From Pseudolabrys sp035718275 (GTDB lineage: Bacteria > Pseudomonadota > Alphaproteobacteria > Rhizobiales > Xanthobacteraceae): DNA of 64,000 nucleotides. Position 1 is the first letter of the stretch. Each line of letters starts with the position of its first letter. The notes beneath the pieces are model-generated. The model was not told the DNA's origin, ran no database searches, and was given only the letters and a program-made list of their open reading frames with translations. Both the position numbers and the translations under genes were made by a program. Positions 34,099-42,904 of this stretch are shown in pieces. The stretch is taken from contig DASTHI010000003.1 in NCBI GenBank assembly GCA_035718275.1, forward strand, positions 80,957 through 144,956, given 5' to 3'.

Positions 34099-34857
34099 CT
34101 AGCCAGCGGCCTGACGGATGTTGCTTTCGATCTTTGGCGAAACGAGGTCGACGAGCTTCACCTTGTCGAACTCTCCCCAGACATTCCCGAGCCAGTGCCG
34201 TACATAGCCGCGCAGGACGAATGAGTAGTTTGCGCTTTCGCCTTTTGGCCCCTTGTTGCCCACGAACGAAACGAAAGGAACGCTGGCCACTTCGACCTGT
34301 TCGTATGCCATCTCATTGAGCTTGGGAATTGTGATCTCCTCGGCGCCCTTGATGCGCTTGAAATAGGAATTGTATGTTGCCGGATCCCATTCAAAAAAAG
34401 TCGTGTTGTTGATAAAATTCTTGACCAGGAAATAATTGGCGTCGCCAACGACGCGTGCCGTCTCGGCGATCTCTTCCAGCGATGCAATGGAAGACCCGAG
34501 AATGTGAAAAACCGCGAACGTGATCTGTCCCTTTTTGGCCGACTCAACGAATCCGATGTCCGTGAGGGCCTGGAGCGTCGACGACAATAGTCCCGCCCGA
34601 ACATCAATCACCGTCACCTTCGCATCGGCGCTGCCCAGAGTATCAAAGATCTTCATCTGGTCGGATACGGACGTCACATCGACCACTTCCGTTAGATCGG
34701 GATGGAAGCGCTTGAGTGTCCCGCGCGGCCACTCCGTATCGAAGGCGCGCGTCGGCGTCTGGTGCGCGCCAAAATAGTCTATCAAGGTGCGGGCGACGGT
34801 CGTCTTGCCCACGCCTCCCTTGTCGGCGCCTACGAGAATAACAGCGGGTCTGGCCAT
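34099..34857 (-). CDS. ParA/MinD-like ATPase with intact deviant Walker A
   Basis: The 252-residue protein has a complete deviant Walker A, DKGGVGKTT, with signature Lys13 and catalytic Lys18. The Walker B/switch II position reads VTVIDVRAG. The C-terminal half (about 150-252) has a long insertion, FINNTTFFEWDPATYNSYFKRIKGAEE, not typical of chromosome-partitioning ParA. No parB or parS-like gene is adjacent, so it is not a standard partition locus. It is the upstream member of the ATPase pair, 48 bp before the paralogue, followed by the microprotein and MFS genes on the same strand. Confidence 0.88.
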   Translation of the reverse strand: MARPAVILVGADKGGVGKTTVARTLIDYFGAHQTPTRAFDTEWPRGTLKRFHPDLTEVVDVTSVSDQMKIFDTLGSADAKVTVIDVRAGLLSSTLQALTDIGFVESAKKGQITFAVFHILGSSIASLEEIAETARVVGDANYFLVKNFINNTTFFEWDPATYNSYFKRIKGAEEITIPKLNEMAYEQVEVASVPFVSFVGNKGPKGESANYSFVLRGYVRHWLGNVWGEFDKVKLVDLVSPKIESNIRQAAG

Positions 34858-35070
34858 GGAATTGCCCTGCGCGCGAAGTGACTGAGCCGATTACCTCATC
34901 TTACGTGATCGGTGCAGGAGAATGACAGGCTAAATTCTGGAAGCCCCCAGCCATGTCCGGCCCCAACCACATCAACGACATCATAAATTACAACGTATTT
35001 TCAAGCAATTGAATGCGCCAGAATCGCCGGCGAAGCGACCGTTATCGAGGTGGATTGCTCGCAGTCAAAC

Positions 35071-35145
35071 TGGTGCCGGCGGAGGGATTTGAACCCCCGA
35101 CCACCCGCTTACGAAGCGGATGCTCTACCGCTGAGCTACGCCGGC
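35071..35145 (-). tRNA. tRNA-Thr (anticodon CGT)
   Basis: Read on the minus strand, the 75 nt fold as a cloverleaf. The acceptor stem GCCGGCG pairs with CGCCGGC, the D arm is GCTC/GAGC and the anticodon loop TTCGTAA carries CGT. The T arm GGGGG-TTCAAAT-CCCTC closes with one G-T pair, and the CCA end is encoded at 35073-35071. It reads ACG threonine codons. Confidence 0.97.
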
Positions 35146-35211
35146 TGAAGAGGGCCACTGATATCGGCGCAGGCTTCAATTGGCAAGCAAGAGGAGTATT
35201 TCGGCTTTCTG

Positions 35212-36756
35212 TCAGCCAAACAGCTTGCGCAGCCGATTCCAGGCGCCAGCCGAATGCGGAGTCGCAGGTTCAGCAATCGGGTCGCGATCACCAGGGTCAG
35301 GCCCTGGATCATCCGGGGCATGCAGCAACGGAATAATCGGTTCGCTTGCCTTTCCCGTTTTCCCCGACTTTCGGCTTGTAATCGCGGCCATTGCCGGTTC
35401 CGCCTCAGCCGTATGTTCCTTGGCCACATTTGCGGAACTCTCATTTGGCGCCGGCACGATCTCGATCTCGGGCTGTTTCACCCCAATTTCAGCAAGCGGC
35501 ACTCTCCACTGAAACCCGTCAAGCCTGCCACTCGGCGATACCGGAAGCCACCGGTCAGAGACCACGCCATCGGCCGTCCAGACCGGATCGCCTGAAGCAC
35601 GAACGGCGCGCGCCATCCATTCTCGCGCACGGCCCTGGTCTGCATGCTCGGTTTCCTCGATCTGTGCCATGAGTGCCGCAACGCGGCGCGTCGGTGACGA
35701 AAGGTATGGCGCCAGAGCCTTTCGCGCGACAGTGAACTCGCGGGCATCAAGGGCAGCGCGCGCCACCTGCAGCGACCCCTCGAGTTGGCCGGGAACTTTC
35801 GCTGCAAGCTTCTGCATGCGCGAAAGTCGTTCGCGGGCACTGTCGCCAAAGCGGAGATTCGCATAACTCTCGGCGATGTCGGGATGCGGATTGACCGTCC
35901 AGGCGGACTCCAGGATTTTTCTGGCCTTTCGGCTGTCACCCAACTCGGCAAGCCGACGGCCGGCTAAAGCCGCAGCCGGAACGAGATCGGGCGCAAGCTT
36001 TACCGCTTCGAGAATCAGCTTGAGCGAAGTGTCGCGATCGATCTCCTCCAGCGCCTGCGCGCGTGCGGTCAGCAGCACCGCACGTTTGCGGCGATACTCT
36101 GACTTGTCGAGCGAGTTCTTGAGTTGCTCGAGCGCGTCCAGAGCTCCGGCCCAATCACTATTCGCACAGCGATAGTCGAGGACCGCTTGGCCTGCCCAGG
36201 ACACGCCAGGATTTGCCTTTGCCGCCTCTTCGGCCGCAAGTCGGGCGCTGTTGGCATCATTCCGACGGCGCGCCTCAATATATAAGCCGCGCAGCCCGAG
36301 GAGCTTCGTATCTTCGCGGCGCGCCATTTCACGAAATACTTGTTCGGCGGCCGTCCGGTTGCCCGCCATTTGAGCCGATTGCGCGGCAAGCAGCAGTGCG
36401 AGGGGGTCACCTGGCGACAGGCGCGCTGCGTCGTCTGCTGATTTCCGCGCGAGGCGCACATCGCCCGCGCCGACCGCGATCAGTCCTCGCGTGATCGCGA
36501 GATAGCTCCTAACTGTGCGCCGGTGACGGAAAAACAACGAGACTTGCTCGGGCGAGCGCAGGATTGCCCGGACGATCGACCAGAACATGATAAGCAGAAC
36601 GACGAGCGAGGCAGTTGCCAACGCTGCCACAGTAACCGATGTTTCCAGTCTGTATCCCAGCCACGTGATGGAGACCTCGCCCGGCCTGTCGGCGATCCAA
36701 GCAAATCCGGCGGCGATCAGTGCGATGGAAATGAGGAACAGGATGATTCGGAGCAT
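35212..36756 (-). CDS. hemY: HemY-like TPR membrane protein
   Basis: The 514-residue protein starts with two membrane helices (about 1-22 and 42-64), the HemY_N layout, joined by a short loop DRPGEVSITWLGYRLETS. A TPR-rich part follows (about 90-400), and the C-terminal tail is Pro/Glu-rich and charged. Proteobacterial HemY is linked to haem synthesis and proposed to scaffold or channel late intermediates. It lies 7 bp downstream of the mitofilin-like gene and completes the hemC-hemD-Mic60-hemY set. The start at 36756 removes 12 polar residues of the open frame and begins at the first helix. Confidence 0.92.
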   Translation of the reverse strand: MLRIILFLISIALIAAGFAWIADRPGEVSITWLGYRLETSVTVAALATASLVVLLIMFWSIVRAILRSPEQVSLFFRHRRTVRSYLAITRGLIAVGAGDVRLARKSADDAARLSPGDPLALLLAAQSAQMAGNRTAAEQVFREMARREDTKLLGLRGLYIEARRRNDANSARLAAEEAAKANPGVSWAGQAVLDYRCANSDWAGALDALEQLKNSLDKSEYRRKRAVLLTARAQALEEIDRDTSLKLILEAVKLAPDLVPAAALAGRRLAELGDSRKARKILESAWTVNPHPDIAESYANLRFGDSARERLSRMQKLAAKVPGQLEGSLQVARAALDAREFTVARKALAPYLSSPTRRVAALMAQIEETEHADQGRAREWMARAVRASGDPVWTADGVVSDRWLPVSPSGRLDGFQWRVPLAEIGVKQPEIEIVPAPNESSANVAKEHTAEAEPAMAAITSRKSGKTGKASEPIIPLLHAPDDPGPDPGDRDPIAEPATPHSAGAWNRLRKLFG

Positions 36757-36763
36757 CCAGTCC

Positions 36764-37966
36764 TCACGGGTTTTCGAGCGCATGCGCCGCATTCAGCGCA
36801 AGCTGCTGCGCAGCCGCAATGGCTGCTTGCCGAGCCTCGGCCTTCTCGACCCAGCTTCGAGCCGGTGCGCTGATTTTCGCGTCGAGCTTTTCGAGTTCGG
36901 CGATAACCCCGTCTATATCCGCCTGGGCTAATCGGCTTTCGATGCGCGCCAGGACGGCCGCCGAATCGTTGCCGGGCTGCGCATCGAGCGGGCGGATGCG
37001 TACGAGACTTCCCGCATTGGCCTGAAGGCGATCGAGAAACCCGCCGGCGGAAGACTGCACTTCGCCGGTTTTGGCCATCATCGGAATGAGGGCGGTCAGC
37101 TCGTGCGCGAGCGCTGCAGCGGTAGGTAAACCTGCTGCAGCAAACGGCGCCAGCAGCATGAGGCTCTTTTCATCGGCCCCGAGCGAACGAGCCTCCTGAA
37201 GCTCGCCAGTGAATGGCCGCCCGCTCGCCGTCGCGTCTCGCAGTAGCGCCGTGACCAGCGCTAGTCTCGCGGGCCTGTCCGGCGCCCCATTTTTCAACTG
37301 TTGCTCGATGGCCGTGATCCTTCGCTGCACGTTATCGACATCGGCTGGCGAAAGTCCGGATGAGCTGGTCGTGGCCAATTCCTGCATGCGCTTCCGCAAT
37401 TCATTTGCCGCTCTTTCGGAAGCATCCGCTCGCTCGCGCGCACGGTCCGACGCCGCCGCAATCTCATCCGTACGCCTGTTCAGTGCGGCAAGCGCTGTGC
37501 CGAGCGCCTTCATCGAATTGTCTGCGGCCGAAAGACGTTCAGAGAGGCTCGGGTCGATGTCCGGACCTTTCGCGAGCACCGCTTCAACTTTCGACAGGCG
37601 TAGCTCGAGCGCGGCGGAAGCAGCATCCGGCGAAGTCTGGTTGCGGTCAGGCAGCAACCCGCTCAGCCAAAGCGCGAACAGCACGGCGGCCACAAAAAGC
37701 GCACCACCAAGCGCCCCGAGCCCGTAGGGCGCCAATGAGATGCCCCCCCTTCTCGAATCGTCACGCCCATCTCTTCGGCCTTGTTCGTCGGACAGGGATT
37801 CTGCCCCGGTATGCTGCTCCTCGCGCGGAGTTTCAGTGGAGCCCTCGGTCGAGTGTTTCCACTCACCGCTCGGCACCTCGGTGGCCGTCAGCTCGATCGT
37901 CGGCGCCTGGCGCTTGCGAGGACGGCCTCCTTCGGCAGGATCGGGCGGTGTGGGCTTTTCAGCCAT
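36764..37966 (-). CDS. Mitofilin/Mic60-like inner-membrane protein
   Basis: The 400-residue product has an 80-residue charged, Pro/Thr/Glu-rich N-terminus, one membrane helix at about 79-105 (GLGALGGALFVAAVLFALWLSG), a coiled-coil region at about 122-220 and a C-terminal mitofilin signature region. It sits between hemD and hemY, the conserved position of alphaproteobacterial Mic60 (COG4223). Mic60 shapes intracytoplasmic membranes in alphaproteobacteria and cristae in mitochondria. The ATG at 37966 follows an upstream purine-rich stretch; the frame extends 24 codons further with no domain match. Confidence 0.9.
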   Translation of the reverse strand: MAEKPTPPDPAEGGRPRKRQAPTIELTATEVPSGEWKHSTEGSTETPREEQHTGAESLSDEQGRRDGRDDSRRGGISLAPYGLGALGGALFVAAVLFALWLSGLLPDRNQTSPDAASAALELRLSKVEAVLAKGPDIDPSLSERLSAADNSMKALGTALAALNRRTDEIAAASDRARERADASERAANELRKRMQELATTSSSGLSPADVDNVQRRITAIEQQLKNGAPDRPARLALVTALLRDATASGRPFTGELQEARSLGADEKSLMLLAPFAAAGLPTAAALAHELTALIPMMAKTGEVQSSAGGFLDRLQANAGSLVRIRPLDAQPGNDSAAVLARIESRLAQADIDGVIAELEKLDAKISAPARSWVEKAEARQAAIAAAQQLALNAAHALENP

Positions 37967-38049
37967 GCGCGTTATCCTAAGCGAATTCGGCTCAGTCCGT
38001 GCATTAAGGAGATAACGCAAATGGCTCGCGAGCGCCAATCATCGCCATC

Positions 38050-38745
38050 CTAGGCAAGAAGCTCGATCAGACCGGCCTCACTCGGGCGTACGGCAACGAG
38101 GACGCGCTCCGCACCGGGAAGGCCTTCCGCGACCTGGCGCGAAAGACAGAAGTGCCGAACGGCGAGCGCAGCAGGCAAAATGCCCGCTGTTTTCGCACCG
38201 CGAACGTAGTTTTCGGCGCTGCGACGCGAGAAATGGAGCACGGCATCGATCTGCCCTTCTCCGATCGCCTTAACCAATTCGGGCGGAAACGGCACCGCGA
38301 CGGCTCGATAGACGATGCGCATCTCAGCGCGAACGCCCAGCGCGGCAAGCTGCGAGACAAGATCGGTCGATCGATCCTCGCCCGCAAGGTAGAGCAGAGG
38401 TCGTGCGGACCTCGCGTAGCGAGACGCAATCAGGCGCACGAGATCGTCGGCATTTCCGTCAGCCGAGAGCACGTCGATGAATCCTGCCTGCCTTGCGGCT
38501 TCGGCGCTACGCGTTCCGACTGCAAACAGCGGAAGCTTCAGCAACGAGCTACGCGCGAGATCGCCGGCCAACGCATACAAAGCATTCGGGCTTGTGATGG
38601 CAACCGCGCCCCACTCTCCACTCAGCTCCGCCTGAATCGGTTGTACCGACAACAAGGGCGTCACCAGAACGTCGTGCCCGAGCGAGCGCAGCGCTGCCGC
38701 GGTGCGCTCGCTGTCAACCTTCGGGCGGGTGACTACGACACGCAT
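38050..38745 (-). CDS. hemD: Uroporphyrinogen-III synthase HemD
   Basis: The 231-residue enzyme closes and inverts ring D of hydroxymethylbilane to make uroporphyrinogen III. The sequence is poorly conserved across the family, but it starts VVVTRPKVDSERTAAALRSLGHDVLVTPLL, then has AVAITSPNALYAL and PLFAVGTRSAEAARQAGF, and HFSRRSAENYV near residue 170. The ATG at 38745 comes 4 bp after hemC, which fixes the start; the same frame is open further back over hemC without coding sense. Confidence 0.93.
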   Translation of the reverse strand: MRVVVTRPKVDSERTAAALRSLGHDVLVTPLLSVQPIQAELSGEWGAVAITSPNALYALAGDLARSSLLKLPLFAVGTRSAEAARQAGFIDVLSADGNADDLVRLIASRYARSARPLLYLAGEDRSTDLVSQLAALGVRAEMRIVYRAVAVPFPPELVKAIGEGQIDAVLHFSRRSAENYVRGAKTAGILPAALAVRHFCLSRQVAEGLPGAERVLVAVRPSEAGLIELLA

Positions 38746-38749
38746 GAGT

Positions 38750-39676
38750 TCAATCGAAAAAGCCTGGTCCGGCCCGCCGCTTGAGTTCCCGGCCCGCATC
38801 ACTGCCGATCGCACGCGCATCCCTACGGCTACCCGTGCCGAGAATGTCATGCGCCGCGCTGCCGTCCGTGCGAGCAATGAGTCCACGAAACTGAATCGTA
38901 TCGGCGGCAACAGTCGCATGCCCCGCTATTGGTGTCTTGCACGAGCCGTCCAATGCCGCGAGAAATGCACGTTCGCAGGCAACCGCCGTCGAAGTGTCGA
39001 TGTGGTCGATGCGCGAGAGAATCTCCCGTAGCCGACCGTTGTCGTCACGGACTTCGATCGCGATCGCCCCCTGACCGACAGCGGGAAGAAATTCATCCGT
39101 GCTCATGATCTTTGTCGCGTGCCGGGCCAATCCCAACCGCTTCAGTCCGGCCAATGCAAGGAGCGTCGCGTCTACCTCGCCGGCCTCGAGCTTGCGCAAG
39201 CGGGTCTCTACGTTCCCACGCAATGAGACCACCCGAAGGTCGGGCCTCATCCGCTTGGCGAGAGCCTGCCGGCGCATCGATGCCGTGCCCATCACAGCCC
39301 CCGGCGGCAAACCGGCAAGCGAGGGGGCCCTCTGGCTGATGAAAACATCGCGCGCATCTTCCCGCTCAAGGCAAGCTGCGAGCGAGAGTCCCTCGGGCAG
39401 CACCGTCGGCATATCTTTCGCGGAGTGCACCGCAAGATCGATATGCCGCTCGAGCAACGCTTCCTCGATCTCCTTTGTGAAAAGACCCTTGCCACCTTGC
39501 TCCGTGAGCGGTCTGTCCTGGATCCTGTCGCCGCTCGTACGGATGACGACAAGCTCAATCGACTCCACTGTCTCCCCGATCACCGTCGCCAGCCGCGAAC
39601 GCACCTGATTTGCCTGCGCCAGGGCAAGCGGGCTTCCGCGCGTGCCGATGCGGATCGAGACTGTGGATTGCGTCAT
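38750..39676 (-). CDS. hemC: Porphobilinogen deaminase HemC
   Basis: The 308-residue enzyme joins four porphobilinogens into hydroxymethylbilane. Visible motifs are RIGTRGSPLALAQANQVR, the loop HSAKDMPT with the catalytic aspartate, and FLAALDGSCKTPIAGHA carrying the cysteine that holds the dipyrromethane cofactor. The ATG at 39676 begins MTQSTVSIRIGTRGSPLA; four extra codons upstream are possible. It is divergent from tsaD with 105 bp between. Confidence 0.97.
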   Translation of the reverse strand: MTQSTVSIRIGTRGSPLALAQANQVRSRLATVIGETVESIELVVIRTSGDRIQDRPLTEQGGKGLFTKEIEEALLERHIDLAVHSAKDMPTVLPEGLSLAACLEREDARDVFISQRAPSLAGLPPGAVMGTASMRRQALAKRMRPDLRVVSLRGNVETRLRKLEAGEVDATLLALAGLKRLGLARHATKIMSTDEFLPAVGQGAIAIEVRDDNGRLREILSRIDHIDTSTAVACERAFLAALDGSCKTPIAGHATVAADTIQFRGLIARTDGSAAHDILGTGSRRDARAIGSDAGRELKRRAGPGFFD

Positions 39677-39781
39677 GTCACCTCGCAATGCTAGGCGAAA
39701 CCGGGCGGGGCCCGTGATCAGGACTAGCCATTAATTGAGGCGCCGTCACCTTGCCACGAGCGGCGCCTCTAATGAGGAATT

Positions 39782-40855
39782 ATGATCGTCCTTGGCATCG
39801 AGACGACCTGCGACGAAACCGCGGCTGCGGTGGTCGAGCGTTCCGTGGACGGTCGCGGCAGAATCCTCTCCAATGTCGTCCTGTCGCAACTGAGTGAACA
39901 TGCCGCATTCGGCGGCGTGGTTCCCGAAATAGCCGCGCGCGCGCATGTCGAAGCCCTCGATTCCGTGATCGCAAGCGCCATGATGCAGGCCGAATGCGAC
40001 TACGAGTCCCTTGATGGGGTCGCGGCAGCGGCCGGACCTGGCCTCATCGGAGGCGTGATCGTCGGACTGACGACCGCAAAGGCGATTGCTTTGGTCAGCA
40101 AGAAACCTCTGATCGCCGTCAATCACCTGGAGGCGCATGCGCTCACCGCAAGGCTGACCGATAATACCCCTCTGCCATATTGTCTTTTTCTCGCCTCGGG
40201 TGGCCACACCCAGATCGTGGCCGTGCGCGGGGTCGGAGACTATGTGCGCCTCGGTACGACGCAGGACGATGCAATTGGCGAAGCCTTCGACAAGACTGCG
40301 AAACTGCTCGGCCTCGGTTATCCGGGCGGCCCTGAGGTCGAAAGAGAGGCGCTGCGCGGAAGTCCCACCCGATTTGGATTGCCGCGCCCGATGCATGGCC
40401 GCAAAGACGCGGATTTCTCGTTATCGGGTCTCAAGACTGCGTTGCGGCTCGAGGCTGAAAAGATCGCTCCTTTGAGCGATCAGGACGTGTCCGACCTTTG
40501 CGCCAGCTTCCAGCAGGCGATTGTCGATGTTGTATTCGATCGATTGCGTGCTGGCTTGCGACTGTTTCGCGCCCGTTTCGGTGCTCCGAGCGCACTCGTC
40601 GCAGCCGGCGGCGTTGCTGCCAACAAATCTATTCGCAAAGTATTGACTCGGCTGGCGTTTGAAGTCGGCACGACGCTAGTCGCGCCGCCGCTTGAGCTTT
40701 GCACCGACAATGGCGCAATGATCGCCTGGGCGGGCTGCGAACGTCTCGCGCTCGGTCTCAGCGATCCCCTCGACATCGCGCCGCGAGCCCGCTGGCCGCT
40801 CGATCAGATCGCCGCCGCCGAAGGCGCGCGACGGCGCACGGCAGCCTACAAATGA
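39782..40855 (+). CDS. tsaD: tRNA N6-threonylcarbamoyladenosine transferase TsaD
   Basis: The 357-residue ASKHA-fold protein transfers the threonylcarbamoyl group to A37 of ANN-reading tRNAs. Metal ligands His115 and His119 are in NHLEAHAL, and ASGGHTQ and GYPGGPEVER mark the nucleotide site. MIVLGIETTCDETAAA at the N-terminus is diagnostic. It opens a plus-strand unit with gpsA and the EVE gene, an order common in alphaproteobacteria. Confidence 0.98.
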   Translation: MIVLGIETTCDETAAAVVERSVDGRGRILSNVVLSQLSEHAAFGGVVPEIAARAHVEALDSVIASAMMQAECDYESLDGVAAAAGPGLIGGVIVGLTTAKAIALVSKKPLIAVNHLEAHALTARLTDNTPLPYCLFLASGGHTQIVAVRGVGDYVRLGTTQDDAIGEAFDKTAKLLGLGYPGGPEVEREALRGSPTRFGLPRPMHGRKDADFSLSGLKTALRLEAEKIAPLSDQDVSDLCASFQQAIVDVVFDRLRAGLRLFRARFGAPSALVAAGGVAANKSIRKVLTRLAFEVGTTLVAPPLELCTDNGAMIAWAGCERLALGLSDPLDIAPRARWPLDQIAAAEGARRRTAAYK

Positions 40856-40877
40856 CAAGCTCTATGGATCCCCTCGA

Positions 40878-41864
40878 ATGAGATTACAGCGGATCGCCGT
40901 ACTCGGGGGAGGAGCGTGGGGCACGGCCCTGGCGCTTACCTGCGCGCGCGCCGGCCGAGACGTCGTCTTGTGGGAGTACGATCAACGCAACGCAGAACAC
41001 CTTGTCAGTCGCAGGGAGAGCCTTTTTCTTCCCGGCGTGAAGCTGCGAGACAGCATCAAGCTGATCCGCAACCTTGACGAAGCCGCAGACACGGACGCTG
41101 TTCTAATCGTGGTGCCCGCGCAATCAACGCGCGCGGTAGCGCATTCACTCGCCGGAGCGTTGCCCGATTCTGTGCCCGTGGTCGTTTGCGCCAAGGGAAT
41201 CGAGCGAGATACGCACAAGTTCATGACGGAGATCATCGCCGAATGCGCGCCAAGAGTCGTGCCAGCGATTCTTTCGGGACCGAGCTTCGCCGCCGATGTC
41301 GCACGTGGGCTGCCGACTGCGGTCACCATAGCAGCAGCCAATCTCGATGTTGCAGTCTCGCTTGCACATGCCATCAATGCCGACGGTTTTCGGCCGTATC
41401 ATTCAACCGATGTGAGAGGCGTAGAACTAGGCGGCGCGACCAAGAACGTTCTTGCCATCGCCGCGGGCATCGTCACCGGACGCGGGCTCGGCGCAAGCGC
41501 ATTGGCCGCTTTGACCACACGCGGTTTTGCGGAGTTGGTGCGCTTCGGCAAGGTTTTCGGCGCGCGGCCAGAGACGATGATGGGACTTTCCGGCCTCGGT
41601 GATCTCATCCTGACCTGCTCGACGCCGCAGTCGCGCAATTTTTCATATGGCCTCGCCATAGGCAAAGGCGAGAAGCCCGAGATAGCGGCGCACGGCAAGC
41701 TGACGGAAGGAGTATTTACCGCGCCGGTATTGGTCGAGATGGCACGGCGAAGAGATGTAGACATGCCGATCTCGGCTGCTGTAGCGGAGGTGCTGGCGGG
41801 AAAAATGGGCGTGGATCAGGCGATCGAATCGCTGCTCGCGCGTCCGCTCAAATCGGAAGAATGA
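40878..41864 (+). CDS. gpsA: NAD(P)-dependent glycerol-3-phosphate dehydrogenase GpsA
   Basis: The 328-residue enzyme reduces dihydroxyacetone phosphate to sn-glycerol-3-phosphate for phospholipid synthesis. The Rossmann motif GGGAWGTALA is at residues 10-19. The catalytic lysine lies in GGATKNVLAIAAG near residue 189, and GLGDLILTCSTPQSRN is the C-terminal signature. It follows tsaD by 22 bp and precedes the EVE gene by 1 bp. Confidence 0.97.
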   Translation: MRLQRIAVLGGGAWGTALALTCARAGRDVVLWEYDQRNAEHLVSRRESLFLPGVKLRDSIKLIRNLDEAADTDAVLIVVPAQSTRAVAHSLAGALPDSVPVVVCAKGIERDTHKFMTEIIAECAPRVVPAILSGPSFAADVARGLPTAVTIAAANLDVAVSLAHAINADGFRPYHSTDVRGVELGGATKNVLAIAAGIVTGRGLGASALAALTTRGFAELVRFGKVFGARPETMMGLSGLGDLILTCSTPQSRNFSYGLAIGKGEKPEIAAHGKLTEGVFTAPVLVEMARRRDVDMPISAAVAEVLAGKMGVDQAIESLLARPLKSEE

Positions 41865-41865
41865 A

Positions 41866-42282
41866 ATGGCATATTGGCTGATGAAATCTGAGCCAGACTC
41901 ATGGTCGTGGGACCAACAAGCCAAAAAGGGAGCCAAGGGCGAGGTTTGGTCGGGCGTCCGCAATCATCAAGCCAAGCAGAATCTTATCAGGATGAAGAAG
42001 GGCGACCGCGCGTTCTTTTATCATTCCAATATCGAAAAGGAGATCGTCGGTATCGTCGAAATCATCCGCGAGGCGCATGCGGATCCGACTGCAAAGGCGG
42101 GCGACCCGTGGGTTGCAGTAGATGTCAAAGCTGCGCGGGCCTTTGCCAATCCGGTCTCAATCGAAGCTGTCAAGGCAGAGCCCAGGCTCAGATCGATGGT
42201 CCTTGTAAACAACTCCCGGCTGTCGGTGCAGCCGGTCACTGCTGACGAATGGCGCATCGTCTGCAGGATGGGCGGGCTTTGA
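41866..42282 (+). CDS. EVE domain protein
   Basis: The 138-residue product is a stand-alone EVE (PUA-like) domain: MAYWLMKSEPDSWSWDQQ, VRNHQAKQNLIRMKKGDRAFFYHSN and the later NPVSIEAVKAEPRL. EVE domains bind modified bases in DNA or RNA and are related to YTH readers. In alphaproteobacteria a single EVE gene beside gpsA is normal. Its ATG starts 1 bp after the gpsA stop, so it is co-translated. Confidence 0.93.
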   Translation: MAYWLMKSEPDSWSWDQQAKKGAKGEVWSGVRNHQAKQNLIRMKKGDRAFFYHSNIEKEIVGIVEIIREAHADPTAKAGDPWVAVDVKAARAFANPVSIEAVKAEPRLRSMVLVNNSRLSVQPVTADEWRIVCRMGGL

Positions 42283-42336
42283 GCTGCATTCGCTCCGCAG
42301 CCGCGCAAGAGACGCATCTCAGGTTTTGAGGGCTTG

Positions 42337-42768
42337 ATGGCGCAATTACAGAACCTGCATGCACTGCCAATCATTCTGGCCGCGGTGCTGGCATGGATTT
42401 TCGGTGCTCTCTACTACGGGATCCTCGGCCGCAAATGGGCCGCCGCCCAGGGCAAAACCGTCGAGCAGTTCAGGGTCGAAAGCGCCGGCAAGTCCACACC
42501 AGCGCGGAGCGCGCCATTGGTGCTGTCTTTCGTCGCCGAACTGATCATGGCATCCGCTCTTTCGGGCATCATGTTTCACATCGGCATATATACGCTCCGC
42601 GCGGGAGCATTTTCCGGGCTTATGTGCTGGATCGGCTTTGTGCTTACAACAATCGTGGTCAACTATACCTTTGCGTCCCGCGGCCTCGCCTTGACGGCGA
42701 TAGACGCTGGCCACTGGCTCGGTGTGCTCGTTATTATCGGCTCTGTGCTGGGGTGGTCTGGCGCCTGA
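42337..42768 (+). CDS. DUF1761 family membrane protein
   Basis: The 143-residue protein has four hydrophobic segments. It matches DUF1761 by the N-terminal helix ILAAVLAWIFGALYYGILGRKWAAAQGK and the later GFVLTTIVVNYTFASRGLALTAIDAGHWL. The function of this family is unknown. An ATG at 42337 and a TTG 3 bp earlier are both possible starts; ATG is preferred. It probably forms its own unit between the EVE gene and acs. Confidence 0.85.
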   Translation: MAQLQNLHALPIILAAVLAWIFGALYYGILGRKWAAAQGKTVEQFRVESAGKSTPARSAPLVLSFVAELIMASALSGIMFHIGIYTLRAGAFSGLMCWIGFVLTTIVVNYTFASRGLALTAIDAGHWLGVLVIIGSVLGWSGA

Positions 42769-42904
42769 AGGGGTTGCATTCCCCGCCAGAACTGCGCGAC
42801 TAAGGTCGATGTGCCGCCTTGTCGCAAATCAAGGCGACGTCGCATAATGGTAAGAAGAAGTATGCCAAAGGCCCGCGGCCAGCAGCGGGCGGGAGGAGTT
42901 GTCA

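Noticed and set aside
33340..34857. Plasmid-type parAB partition locus
   Set aside because: There are two ParA-like genes but no ParB or parS-like repeats, and chromosomal housekeeping genes surround them.
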